Positions 35,397-47,230 of a DNA stretch of 64,000 bases are shown here, piece after piece. This DNA is from Hibiscus mutabilis (lineage: Eukaryota > Streptophyta > Magnoliopsida > Malvales > Malvaceae). Location: positions 21,580,014-21,644,013 of the forward strand of contig CM033718.1 of assembly GCA_019671005.1 (NCBI GenBank). Direction: 5' to 3'. The stretch's first letter is position 1. Each line of letters opens with the position of its first letter. The position numbers and the translations under genes are program-made. The notes under the pieces are model-generated. The model had not been told where the DNA came from. It searched no databases and saw only the letters and a program-made list of their open reading frames with translations.

Positions 35397-36830
35397 ATAA
35401 AGGTTCTATATAGGAAGAACCCGCATTTTCAAAGATTCGAAGTAAAATGTTCTATATAGGAAGAACCCGTAACTTCAAGATTTCAGAGCAGAAGGTTCTA
35501 TATAGGAAGAACCCGTCGAGTTCTATATAGGGTGAACTTGTAGCTCAAAAGATTCGAAGCAAAAAGTTATATATAAGAAGAGCTCGCAACTTCAAGATTT
35601 CAGAGCAAAAGGTTCTATATAGGAAGAACCCATCAAGTTCTATATAGGAAGAACTTATAGCTCAAAAGATTCGAAGCAAAAGGTTCTATATAAGAAGAGC
35701 TCGCAGCTTCAAAGATTTCAGAGCAAAAGGGTTCTATATAGGAAGAACTCGTCGCTCCAACATTTTCATAGTGAAAAATTCTATATAGGAAGAACGAGTA
35801 GCTCTAGTTGGTACTCAAAGAAACAGAAGAATATAAGATCTTTTACTTTGTAGCTGAGGAAGCAGATCTTAATAAAGAAGCAAGAGTCAAACCTGACCAG
35901 GATATTCGATTAATGGCACTGAGACAACCAAAAATTAGGGTATCATCTTAAATATTTCCATTCTTCAGGCTTCGAGAAAGCAGTGGAGATTATTGATACC
36001 TGTGACACTAGAGAGCATAGTGCCGCTATTGAAAAAAATTATATAGAAAAACCTCATGACTTCAGGATGAAAGTTCTATATAGTGAGAACTAGTAGTCTC
36101 AAGATTTCGAAGTAAGAAGTTCTATGTAAGGAGAACTCATGATTCGAATACCCCAAGGCGAAAAAAGTTTTATATAGGAATAACCTGCAGCTTGAAGTTT
36201 CTGCCTTAGAGAGCAAAAGGTTCTATACAAAAAGAATCTATAACTTAGAAAATTTTGAAGTATAGAGTTTTATATAGGAAAAGCATCTACTTCAGAATTT
36301 CGAGACGAGAAGTTCTATACAGGGAGAACTACCAGTTGAATAAACCACCCAGGACGCAGAAGATTCTACACAAGAAGAACTCGCAGCATTGGTAATCGAA
36401 GGCGAAAAAGTTCTAGGAAGGACTTGCAGCCTAAAGGATTTTTCCAAATAGAAGCTGAATTCTATACATAAAGAATTCACGTCTCCAAGGCTCCAAACAG
36501 AGAAAGAGTGAACCGGTTCTATATAGGAAGAACTCGCAACTCCAAGACTTTAAAGCGAAGAACTCGTAGCTCCAAGACTTCAAAGCGAAGAGTTTTATAT
36601 AGGAAAAACTCGTAGCTTCAGGATTTCAAGGCGAGAAGTTCAATATAGGAAGAATATGTAGCTCCAAGACTATAAGGTGAAAAAGTTCTATACAGGAAGA
36701 ACTTACAACCTAAAAGTTCTTGTGACTCAAATAGGACAAGCTAAAAAGTTCTGTATAGGAAGGACTTGCAGCTCGAAGGTTTCAGATGGAAGAGAAGTAA
36801 ACAGTTCTATATATGAAGAACTCAAAGCTC
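35397..36830 (+). repeat. Tandem array of a ~47-base unit with a GTTCTATATAGGAAGAAC core
   Basis: About 26 recognisable copies of the core over 1.43 kb. The cleanest are at about 35403, 35447, 35495, 35612, 35636, 35730 and 36517; many others carry one to four changes. Spacing is mostly 45-50 bases, with two short steps near 35519 and 35636 and one gap (35800-36035). The linker between cores is also repeated (CAAGATTTC.AGCAAAAG-like). The core has dyad symmetry, GTTCT-N8-AGAAC, around CTATATAGG. It sits just upstream of the polypurine tract, where Tat/Ogre elements are known to grow tandem repeats. Confidence 0.92.
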
Positions 36831-36920
36831 TGAGTCTCTATACAAAGAAGTATAGCAAAAATAAGTGCTTATGATCTTTGTTTTGTTCTCGTTTCACAAG
36901 AACAAGCAAAAAAGGGCAGT

Positions 36921-37953
36921 TGTAATCACTCATTTTTGTCTGAATATAGTATTATTTATTATATCTTATATATTATAATAAAAGTAAAAAAAGGAAAAAA
37001 AAAGTAAAAAAAAGGGAAAATGTGCATGTGTGCCACGTGCAAAAATCACCCACGTCACCCCCACCATTTGCCTATAAAAGGCGGGTGGGGAGGCTGCCAA
37101 AGGAGGCACAAAATTGGCCATGAATTGAATGGCAATTGAAAGCAATTACACAATTGCAATTGAATGAGCCACAAATCGGCGTGGCCTAAGCCTTAAGGCA
37201 GTGCCCTCTGAGGCTCAAGAGCAGTGCTCTCGCCGGGGAATTATTTTTCAGACTGTTTGTTCGATCGAAGGTCTTGTTGAGGTTCGTTCGAATAAATGTT
37301 TGGGTCATGGCTAAATGATGTCGAGATCTCGCTAGGGGTCGGTCGAGGTTCTTTGTTCGAACTTCTAGTAGGGTAAATTCTGATCTTTATCTTTGTATTT
37401 ATTTTCGGTTTAGATATATAATATATATATATATTAATTATGTTTTTGTGGCGTAATATATATTTTGTAAGCATGTTTGTATGTGTATATTAGATTGTAT
37501 GAATTTCTTATATGAATAAAATATATTTTTGTCATTAGAATTTCATATTTACTTTTGTTTATACTTTAATTGTTCATACATATAACTATTACATCTAGTG
37601 TAGGCTTGATTATTCCGATATTCTATTGGGAGTGACATCTCAGTCTTCGGGTGTCATCTCTTTTGACTGTCGTGAATATCAGAGTAATTTTTAAATTATC
37701 GTGCATTTTAGAAGTTAAAATTAAATTAACTCGAATTTTGATTTTCTTGCAAAGACAACACTAAATCAAAACGGTGGCAATTTTGGACGCTGTGAGGGTG
37801 CTAATCCTTCCCCACGCGTAATCGACTCTCGAACCCAAACCTTTAGAATCTCTAGTTATTTTTAATGGTGGCTGGCCTACCAAAGTGGTCGGTGGTGACT
37901 CCATCACCCTATTTTCACCATTTTTTATAATTGTTCAAAAAACCCTTATTACA
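36921..37953 (+). repeat. 3' LTR of the LARD
   Basis: Begins TGTAATCACTC, ends TTATTACA. It shares the TATA block (CCTATAAAAGG near 37072) and the TTCCCCACGCGTAATCGACTC block (about 37807) with the 5' LTR. It has a small extra segment near 37091-37110, which explains its extra length. Confidence 0.92.
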
Positions 37954-38167
37954 AAACTTGATCAACAAAGGGTAATTACAGCAGCCACTATAATTTCTTT
38001 CAGTGAATTCATAATTATATATGATTTCATATTTACAATAGCTTAAAATTCAGGTTTAAAAGGGAAAAAAATAGCATACAATGAAAAATATAGGCATGCC
38101 TGATAAAGAGTATTTAACTCTACAATGTGAAAACTCAATGAGCAAAATCAAAGCCGCATACATACAA

Positions 38168-39876
38168 CTAAGTCCTTCGCTCACTAACCTCAGAAAATGC
38201 GGTTTTGCTTATCACATCGAGTTTGCATACAGGGCAAAATGTCCCCCATTAGTCAGCCATGACTCCACACAGCTTGAATGAAAATCTGCAAGCAACTATC
38301 ACGTTGATTAGCTAAATCCGGAATATATTGCTAAAGCATGGAAACAAGAACTCAAATAAAAATGATAGATGAAACAAGATTAGAATGTGATATAAATATT
38401 CATCTGTTAACAAACAGCAATTTATCTACTTTTTTTCCAATTGCCAATGATAGAAGGAACAGATTCATTTCTAAGTAGAAGGGTTGAATACGTGCATTAC
38501 TGCAGAAGCGACAATGCATGCCTTGATACAACCGATGGTCTATAGCTCTATGGATTTAAATGTTTCCTCTATATCCTTCTTTCTAACATTTTTAATTTTG
38601 TGCAAATCTTTACACTTCACCATAAAGGAATTTACCATAAACTTACATCAAATATCTTTCCACTATCTACATATAAAGTAATTGGATTGCCCGACTCATT
38701 GAAAAGTCAAGCTAACCCGTAAAACCAAAAAGAAATCCTTGCATGGTGGTAGTTAAAAGTTAAAACAATGATATACACAGGAAAAGCACTGCAAATCTAA
38801 CATTAAAGGCTACAGTTAAGCCACATGAGCAAATCCTACCGTGTTGACAAGGGAGAAATTTAAGAACTTCCCCATCCTTATAATCCTCAAGGCAAATTGC
38901 ACAAGTTTCTCCAGTATGGCAGTGACTCAAACGAGCAGAACTAAACGTAACACGAGGAAGAGCTTCAACTATCTTATTATCCACGCTTTTTACTAAATTT
39001 TTTCTTCGCCAAATCGAGAAAATTCTGGGAGGAATCAAGGCTGTCACCAGGAAAACTGCTAGAACGACAAGTGATAGGAAGCATATGGCAAAAACTGTCA
39101 ATGGATTCACATTTGGCCCCAAATAAATGCAGGATTCTTCTTTTTCTCCTTTAGCATGATCTTTCAAAAATTTACCAGCAAATTTAGAAACAAGAACCGC
39201 CAAAACTTCGATTCCTTTAGGGTTCACCATCACTTCAAACAAAATATACCTCAGTTACTACGCTATTGAATAATTCTCTAAATTGTACTAATAATACTTA
39301 ATTCTATCAAGAACGACAAAACATAAAGCAAATTAACTTACTGTATGCTAAATTGCCCATATCTTTATCATCGTAAACAATTGCAGCAGAAAATCCACCG
39401 CTTTGAGCTTTACGAATTTTTTCCTCGAAAGAACAATTGCCTCTAATTATCAAAGCAAACCTTGTGGAGTCAGTTTTGGTGGACCCGAATTCATTACGGA
39501 GCGGTGTACAAGCATCCAATGGATCCGCTACTTCAACTGCACCGCAAAGCCGCGTGTTATTCCCCCGAGCTAAACCAAAAAAAAAGAAAAGAAAAAAGTT
39601 AACTTTCTGTTTTAAAAAATCAGACTTTTTGGAGAATTTTTAGTTCAAAGTAGAGCATATAAACAACGTAAGCCTACTCGTTTGTTTGTGAAGTATTCTT
39701 ACGTTTTCCGAAGTAAACAAACCAGGAATAGGAAAAGGAAAGTTACCGAATTTGGCGGGAAGGTCGGGAAAGGAGATGGAGAAGGGCTCCAATACAACGA
39801 TTGCAGAAGAAAACTGGATGAAATAAGCAATAAATGAAACCAAAAGTAAGCAAAATCCAAGCAGAGTTTCTCTCAT
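38168..39876 (-). CDS. PA-domain transmembrane RING-H2 protein (RMR-like), frameshifted in last exon
   Basis: RMR proteins are plant sorting receptors or E3 ligases of the secretory pathway: a lumenal protease-associated domain binds cargo, one membrane helix follows, and a cytosolic RING-H2 recruits E2 enzymes. Exons: 39747-39876 (signal peptide, LLGFCLLLVSFIAYF), 39342-39569 (PA domain, DACTPL and ALIIRGNCSFEEKIRKAQ), 38840-39232 (end of PA, helix VFAICFLSLVVLAVFLVTAL, then CAICLEDY and FLPCQH), 38168-38285 (DFHSSCVESWL). All introns are GT-AG. Within the last exon, near 38247-38250, one base is missing: the CPVC pair lies in another frame and a premature stop arises at 38212-38214. Without the shift the protein would have 289 residues. 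It is either a recent pseudogene, a truncated protein or a sequence error. Confidence 0.88.
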
Positions 39877-41179
39877 TGCAAATCTTCAATTCTTTTTCCT
39901 TCCACTTTTCAGCTAAACACAGTGGTAAAATATAAGTATGGGAGAATGACGGTAGCGCTGCAATCTGCATAGAAAGGTTGTCGTTTCAGTATTGATAATG
40001 CGGTGCCTGCCTCGCTGTTGGTCGGAGGGTTTATTATTATGGGTTTAGTCCTCTATAATGTTCATATTGGATATTTAATCCTTTTTTACTTTAATTTGAC
40101 ACAATTTATCCTCTACTTTTTTTGAAAATTTTATTCTCCTCTTCAATAATGCTATTAGCCTACTAGTATATTCAAATTGATAATGCTTTTAGTTGCTTTC
40201 ATTGAAGTTATGTCCTGAATTTTTTTACTGTTTTTGTCACATATTCAGAATTATATGAAAATTCAATCAATTAAGTGTTTAACTAATAATAATTTAAATG
40301 TAAATTGTTTCAAAAAAGATTTCCTTGTGACCACTTTAACAGAACCAACTAATGATATTTTCAATTTGGCCCAAATAATAATGAATAAAAAAAGAATGGC
40401 TAAATTAAGTTACATTAAATTAGAATAGCTAAATCCTAAAATTTTAGCATACTACAAGGACTAAAATCAGAGTTATACTATATATTTATTGGCACCCACT
40501 AACACTGACTGGAAACCCGTGACCTGGCCTTCTCACACGATAAATTTAACTCTCATTTTTTTCATATATATTTTTGTTAATTTGAGCCTTTATTTTTCAA
40601 TTAAATTTGATATTTATTATAGTCAAATTATTTGATTTTAATGGGAATGATAATTAAGTAGTTATATTTTTCATAGTATTATGTTTGTATTTTGCCTGTC
40701 AGTTCACTTCCATTTCATTATTGACGTGTTCATTATGATATTTTGTAATAAATATTCTAATAAAAATAATTATTAAAGTAATTTAACTAAAAAAATTAAC
40801 TAAAAATAATATATATGAATTTATTTGATAAATATATAAATATTAAGGTCTACAATTTATTATTATGCCGTTTATAAACTAATGATTTGAAGAAAAATAC
40901 ATAGCCTTGGTAAACTAAAATTTACACGTGTTTGTTAAACTAAGAAGTTAGATGTTATTTTAAGTTTAGACTAGAATTTAAATTTATTTTTTGAATAGAA
41001 GAATTTAAGTTTTAAGTCTAAAAAAGTTATACGTGTATCAAAATATAACTCATTTAAAAATATATCATTGTTTTGTTTTATCATTTTCAGCGGAGCTCAT
41101 TCTCGGTCAATTTCATAACACATTAATTTACAGTCAAAGGGAGTCAATTAGGAGAAATATTAAGAAATAACAAAATTAA
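39877..41179. other. Intergenic, AT-rich; possible degenerate MITE
   Basis: No gene seen. The part 40030-40450 begins with GTTTAGTCCTCTATAAT and ends with a similar inverted stretch near 40450-40480. It resembles 50160-50430 (both carry a phrase like TAATGTCCTGAATTTTTTT), so it may be an old TIR element. Confidence 0.35.
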
Positions 41180-41891
41180 GGATAAACTACATTGTCGGTC
41201 ACTAAATTTTTAGTATACTTTCATTTTGGTCACTAAAGTTGAAATTTTTTTCATTACAATCACTAAATTTTTAATTCACTCTCATTACGATCATTGACGT
41301 TAATCTCTTTAAGAAATGTTGAATGGCATGTTAAAGTCTTCTTCTGCAAAAAGAACCATGATTTTTCAAACTTAAAACTACCATCAATGCCAAAATTCAG
41401 ATGAACAGAGCGATTGTCTGTCAATCTCAACGATGGGAAAGATGCATTTTGCTAGAATGTCACATCGTTTAGTTTTAAGTTAATTTAATGGTTAATAGTG
41501 GTGAATCAAAATTAAAAATCTCAATCGAAATGAAAAATTAGAACTTTTTTATTTGTCGTTGTTAATCGTTAGATCAACTTGAAACTAAATCTTCTACCCA
41601 AGCGGATCCTCCTCAACGTTTGAATTGACCGGTGATAGCTTCGTTCATTGAAATTTTAGACTTGATGGTGGCTATATATTTGAAAAATTACAATTCTTTT
41701 TGAAAATAAGACTTTCATGTGTCATGTCAGTATTTTTTAACGACAATAACACAATGTAAGCAAATTAAAAGTTCAATGTTTGTAATAAAAGCGAACTAAA
41801 AGTTTAATGGTTGTAATGAAAGTTTTTCAATTTTAATAACCAAAGTGAAAAATTACCCTAAAAGTACCGTGTCGAATAATATAGTTTATCT
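41180..41891. mobile_element. TIR element (MITE-like), unclassified
   Basis: Ends are inverted: GGATAAACTAcATT at 41180 and AATATAGTTTATC at 41878-41890. The similarity continues inward for about 110 bases (CACTAAA.TTGAAA, TTCATTACAA.CA.TAAA.TTT). The interior is non-coding. The target duplication is not clear. Confidence 0.6.
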
Positions 41892-42124
41892 AAAGGTGAT
41901 TACAAGGTAGTATTTGTTCATACATATTCTAAACCCTTTAATAATGTACACACTTTGCAAACAAAGTGATTGAACCTCAGTCTCCTAGAATGAATATCAT
42001 TCGTTTTTTCTACAGAAACCACTTGTTAAGTTTATGGTTGAATTGACATTAATCCTACAAAAGAAATATAAAAATAGAAATTATATGCCCACGGATCTTC
42101 TAACCATTAACCGAAAAACAATAA

Positions 42125-44458
42125 GAGTCGTTTGATTCACAAAATGTAAGATAACCATTGGGAGTAAGATTACCGGAATGTTGCATTACTTAACACATTA
42201 CTGAGAATATTGTATTATCTTGTTTGGTTTGTTTGGCAGGAATGTAAGATTACAGTGTTTGGTTGAAGGAATATAAGAAAAGAAAAATATATGTTTTACC
42301 AAATTATCCTTGAGATATATTTTCTTTCTTAACAAGTTGAATTCTTAATATTAAAGTTAAAATTACCATAATATATAACATTTTCGGTTGCAACTTAAAA
42401 TGTTATCATTATATATAAGATTTTAGGTTGCAACCTAAAATTTAGAAATTTAATTTCAAGTGAGTAAAATTTAAAGTTTCAACCTAAAATATTATACAAA
42501 ATCATAACAATTTAGGTTGCAATCGAAATTATTAGCAATATATATAGCATTTTAGGTTGGTAACCGAAATTGTTACCCAAAACCTAAGTTGATTTTAGTG
42601 ATTAGAGAATGTTTAAATTATTCAAAAAATGTTTTAGCGGGGGAAAACCAATATTAGATGATGATCAAGTTTTCTAGCAAGTGCCACAATGTTGTTTTTC
42701 ATTATTGACTAAATTCGAGTAAATTTAAGTAACATATGACTAGGGATTTTAATAGGGCGGGTTTTGCGGGGATTCGCCCCACTTTGCATTCAATTGGGCA
42801 GGGATGATTACAAATTTCTCGGGTTGTAGGGCAAGGATGAAGATAAAAATTAGATTCGTCGTGAGTGGTGGGGAAGGCGTGATTATGTCTTTGTACCCGC
42901 CCCATCCCCACCTGCCTCGCATCATCCCCATCCACCTCGCATCGTCCCCACCCGCCCCAACAGATCTTATAAATGTTATTAAAAATACAATACCGGTTTG
43001 GATCATAGTCAAATTTAAGATAATTTATATTGACTTTTCTTGGGATATTAATGAAAAATTCAATATATATATTTATGTATGTATAATTAAGTTTGAAATT
43101 GATCGTATCAAATTTATAAATATTTTTAAATATATTAATTTGAATCAGAGTCAAATTTAAAATAATTTATTTTGACTTATCTTGAAATATTTATGAATAT
43201 ATATATATATAACATTTATTATGTTTATTGGTTTATTCTTAATTGTTGTCTGTAGTTATGCCTTCTTTTTAAGGTTTTTTCTTTTCTTTGGTCCTCACCA
43301 TATATATGTTATTCTTTTACTTTTTTAATTTTATTTTCTTAATATTGTATGTTATTTAGATTCTATCGGTGTTTGTTCTTATTTTTTAAGGTTGTTTTTT
43401 AATTGTTATGTTTTTTAGTTCTTTCTCTAATGTTTATTTGTTAAGCAATTGAAATATTATTTTACATTTTATTTGTGCTATTTTCGATCCTTTACACTAG
43501 ACTTTAGTATCATTTTAGTCCAAACTTTTTTGTTGTACAATTTTAATTTCGTATATTATTATTTTTATAAAAAAATCGTGACAATTAGAATAATTTCACT
43601 ATGTGATGGGAGTCCGAATGACGGGTATTTTATACTTTTTTATAACAAATTTGATATATATTTTTAACTAATAGTTATAAAAATATTATATGAAAGGGTT
43701 ACGAGGCGGGTAAAGAGGGGATTAGGTGGGTCTCAAGACCCACGTCGGTAATGAGGCAGGGATAGTTTTAGTCTTTCGGGTTGTGGGGCAGAGATGGTTT
43801 TAGATTTTGTATTCGCAACAGGTCGTGGGAAGGGGATAGAGATGAAAATTCTTGATGGGGATGGATGTCGGAAGAGTACCTTCGCAACCTCCCCGCCTAA
43901 TTGACATCCCCTACATATGACAACTTAATTGTCATAAGCTTGCAAGATAAACTCTCGTATAAAAAAAAATTCAAACACGAATCAAGTATACATTATCTCA
44001 ATTAAATATCTTCAATCAAATTTATATTATGAGCTAGATATCTAGATAATACTTTAAAAATATTAAAGAAATCATAACACAATATTAATAAAAATACATT
44101 AAATATTAACATACTATTTAAATATGTGTAACAAAATTTAAATATTAAACTAATGTGAAAAAAATATTGGTGAAATTTATACTCCAAATAAGTAGCTATG
44201 TAGTTAAAAATATACAATAAAGGATTCAAATGAAAAAACTCATTGTTTTGAGGGTAATAATGTTCAATTGGCCAGGAATTGACAAATACCTAAGAAAATG
44301 AGGGGAATGACATTCTCGGAATCCTAACTAAAAAAACACTACTGTTGGTAATTCTTTTTTCTTCCATGCTGGGAATAATATCAAACTAAACATGAGAATG
44401 TATTTCCCAAAAAAATATTTCCACTAATAATAATTTTTTCCATGAACCAAATGCCCCC
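42125..44458. mobile_element. Harbinger-like element containing a nested hAT element
   Basis: Left end GAGTCGTTTGATTCAC and right end (reverse strand) GGGGGCATTTGGTTCATG are imperfect inverted repeats of the type seen in PIF/Harbinger MITEs. Both sides are flanked by TAA (42122-42124 and 44459-44461). Its left half has six copies of a TTTAGGTTGCAACC-type motif (42385-42575), one of them a perfect palindrome. No transposase reading frame is visible. Confidence 0.6.
42741..43913. mobile_element. hAT-type non-autonomous element
   Basis: 1173 bases flanked by the perfect eight-base target duplication CATATGAC (42733-42740 and 43914-43921). Inverted ends are TAGGGATTTTAATAGGGCGGG and, on the other strand, TAGGGGATGTCAATTAGGCG, a well known plant hAT end type. 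Subterminal GGGGCGGG-like repeats cluster within 250 bases of both ends. The frames 42702-43154 are in this GC-rich part and are not genes. Confidence 0.88.
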
Positions 44459-44560
44459 TAAAAGGCAAAACTTTTGTCCGCCGTTTATGAGCGGTGACAA
44501 GAATTTTGTGTTGAGTAAAGATAAAATTATAAATTTTAGATATAAAGGCTAAATTTTTTA

Positions 44561-46100
44561 GGGTAAACTATCTCAGTGACCACCGAACTAATTGAGGATA
44601 CCTATTTTGACCACTAAGATATCGAAATCGTCAATCAAACCACTAAACTTATTAAATCAACCTATTTTGACCACCACCGTTAAAAAACTAACGGATAAGT
44701 AACATAGGGGTGATGTGGCAGTTAACAAAAATTTGTAAAATTACATATTTAGTCCATATTTACCTATAATTTCAATTTGGTCCTAATTTAAATTAATTAA
44801 AATTAATCACCCAATCAGATGACGACACGTATTATCACTCGATTGAACAATTTATTTTAATTTTAATTTAATTTAATTTATTTAATATTTAATATATTGT
44901 CACCGCCTGGTTGAAGGAAAATTAAAAAGAGAAAGAGTGTGTTTAATGTGGTTTGAACCTGGGATCTCTTAGGTAAAATACCCAAGCCATTACCACTGCA
45001 CCAAACTATCTATATAATTATAAATTACACCTTCTATATATATCTTATAATACTATAATTGTTAGGGAAAAAGAAGTAAAAATGATTGAGAGGGGATTCG
45101 AACTTAGGTCATTTGAAATGTGTAAAAATATACAAACTGCTAAATTATTTCAAATTTTTAGTAAAAATTTAAAATATTTTGAATATATTTAAAGTATAAT
45201 TAAAGAAAGATTTAAAATGAAAACAAATTTATAATTTTTTATATTTTTAGATTAAATTGAATACTTTTTTCACATTTAGTTTAATAATTTCATATATATA
45301 TATATATATATAATATTGAAACGGTTTTTTAATTTAATTAATAATTTTAATTTCTCACATTAATTAAATATCTTATAAACATGTATATTAAAATTATTAA
45401 TTAAATTAAAAATTTGTTTCAATATTATATATATATATATATGAAATTATTAAACTAAATGTGAGGGGAAAAGTATTCAATTTAATCTAAAAATATAAAA
45501 ACCATAAATTTGTTTTCATTTTAAATCTTGCTTCAACTATACTTTAAATATATTCAAAATATTTTAATTTTCTACTAAAAAATTGAATTAATTTAGCAGT
45601 TTGTATATTTTTACACATTTCAAAATGACCTAAGTTCGAATCCTCTCTCAATCATTTTTACTTATTTTTCCCTAACAATTATAATATTATAAGATATATA
45701 TAAAAGGGTGTAATTTGTATCAATGTAGATGGTTTGGCGCAGTGGTAATGGCTTGAGGTCACAAGTTCAAACCACCCTAAACACAATATTAAATAAATTA
45801 AAAATTAAAATAAATTGTCCAATCGAGTGATGACACGTGTTGTCATCCTATTAGATGATTAATTTTAATCAATTTAATTTAAATTAGGACCAAAATGAAA
45901 TTATAGGTAAATAACAAGGACTAAATTGTAATTTTACAATTTTTCGTTAACTGGCACGTTACCCATCCGTTAGTTTTTTAACGGAGGTGGTCAAAATAGG
46001 TTGATTTAATAAGTTTTGTGGTCTGATTGACGATTTCAATAGTTCAATAGTCAAAATAGGTATCTCCAATTAGTTCGGTGGTGAATGGGGTAGTTTACCC
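44561..46100. mobile_element. Foldback Mutator-like element with ~0.7-0.8 kb inverted arms
   Basis: The left arm (44561-45352) and right arm (45388-46100) are inverted copies over their whole length, separated by about 35 bases. Ends are GGGTAAACTA and TAGTTTACCC. The flanks AAATTTTTTA and AAATTTTTA fit a nine-base target duplication with one slipped T, as Mutator-type elements make. Each arm carries a tRNA-like pair of boxes: TGGCGCAGTGG (45735-45745) with AAGTTCAAACC (45763-45773), and in the left arm the same on the other strand (44993-45003 and 44950-44960). There is no coding sequence. Confidence 0.85.
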
Positions 46101-46196
46101 AAATTTTTATGTAGATTTAACTATTATTTTTTTGGAAACAAAGGTTAAAAATGTAAAACTTCTATTTAATAAGGGAAAATGAAACAATCAGATTAA

Positions 46197-46862
46197 GGCG
46201 CTCGTTTAGCATTGCTTATTTAAAGTGCTTTTAGGATCAAATGAACTTTTAGATGCAGAATCAATGCTAAACAGTTAGTTTTTGAAGGAAAAAAATTGCG
46301 TTTAAAAAGTGTTTTTCAACCCGAACGCAAAAGCTAAAATTTCTAGCTTTTGTAGTTGGAAAAGTATTTTTTAGAGCTAAATTATAATTTTAACCTTCAT
46401 TTGCTATTGTGTTTATTTAAAATTTATAAATTTATAATTTTTTACGAATACATAATTATATAATTAATAAATTATTTTTTAGTTTAAATATTATATATAT
46501 ATATTCATGTCAAGTTTTTTAAATAAAATATTTTAAATTTATTATATTTTCATGAAACACGTACGATTGTTAGAAAAATATGTATTTATAATAAAAATAT
46601 TTTTATGTTTTATGATAATTTAAGATGATATATTTATATATTATAACATTAAAGAACTTGTATATCAATTATATATATATATATATATGTATGTATATAA
46701 CTTATAATATCATGTATAAAATAGTCATTTATCTTAAAAGCACTTTTTGACAGCAATATTAAACACTTAAATCTCAAACTCAAAAATTCAGAAGCACTTT
46801 TGAAACGCACTTTTCAAAAGTACTTTTCCACCGCACTTTTCAAAATCAATGTTAAACTGGCC
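46197..46862. mobile_element. Tourist-like (PIF/Harbinger) MITE
   Basis: Ends GGCGCTCGTTTAGCATTG and, inverted, GGCCAGTTTAACATTG; flanked by TTAA on both sides (46193-46196 and 46863-46866), which contains the TAA/TTA target of this superfamily. AAAAGTGC-type motifs repeat inside both ends. The interior is AT-rich with (TA)n near 46668. Confidence 0.75.
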
Positions 46863-47230
46863 TTAAAGTTTTAAATTTTAAGAGGGACTTAATATGAAAT
46901 TTTACCAAAATTATTTTGGGACAAAATCAGACAACTTATATGGGGAAATGGACCTTTGTTTTCAACATCTTCCGGTGCAAAATGGCTAGGATTAGTCACA
47001 AACGATTACACATTTGCCAGTTACTCTGATGAATTAAAATCACTAAATTCACAGGCTTTGAACCATACTAAAAATAAAAAGACCAACCCAAAAGCAGAAG
47101 AAAAATGATTTGCATCTCAATGCATGTGTTTTAACAACATATGAGTGATTCGGAAGTGAGTGGGCTACCATTTACAATCTGGATTTGGTCTTCCTTTTCT
47201 CTATTGAAGTTTAATTGGGAAATTCAGAGA

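Larger units (their letters stand above)
29717..37953 (+). mobile_element. LARD-type non-autonomous LTR retrotransposon, complete
   Basis: 8237 bases, bounded by AAACT on both sides (29712-29716 and 37954-37958), a perfect target duplication. LTRs of 1018 and 1033 bases flank a 6.2-kb interior. The interior starts with the primer site TGGCGACTCTGCTGGGG (30737) and ends with the polypurine tract GCAAAAAAGGGCAG (36906-36919). No frame in the interior resembles gag or pol, and stops are frequent in all frames. The primer site is the tRNA-Arg-like form I associate with the Tat/Ogre lineage. The interior holds a 183-base duplication and a long tandem array. Confidence 0.93.

Noticed and set aside
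35397..36830. CRISPR-like array
   Set aside because: The repeats are degenerate and the linkers are themselves repeated; it lies inside a plant LTR element, so there are no spacers in the CRISPR sense.
42702..43160. Overlapping frames on both strands with Gly/Trp- and Pro/His-rich products
   Set aside because: They come from the GC-rich subterminal repeats of the hAT element.
45735..45773. A genuine tRNA gene
   Set aside because: Only A and B boxes match; the acceptor and anticodon stems do not form and the segment is mirrored in the other arm of the foldback element.
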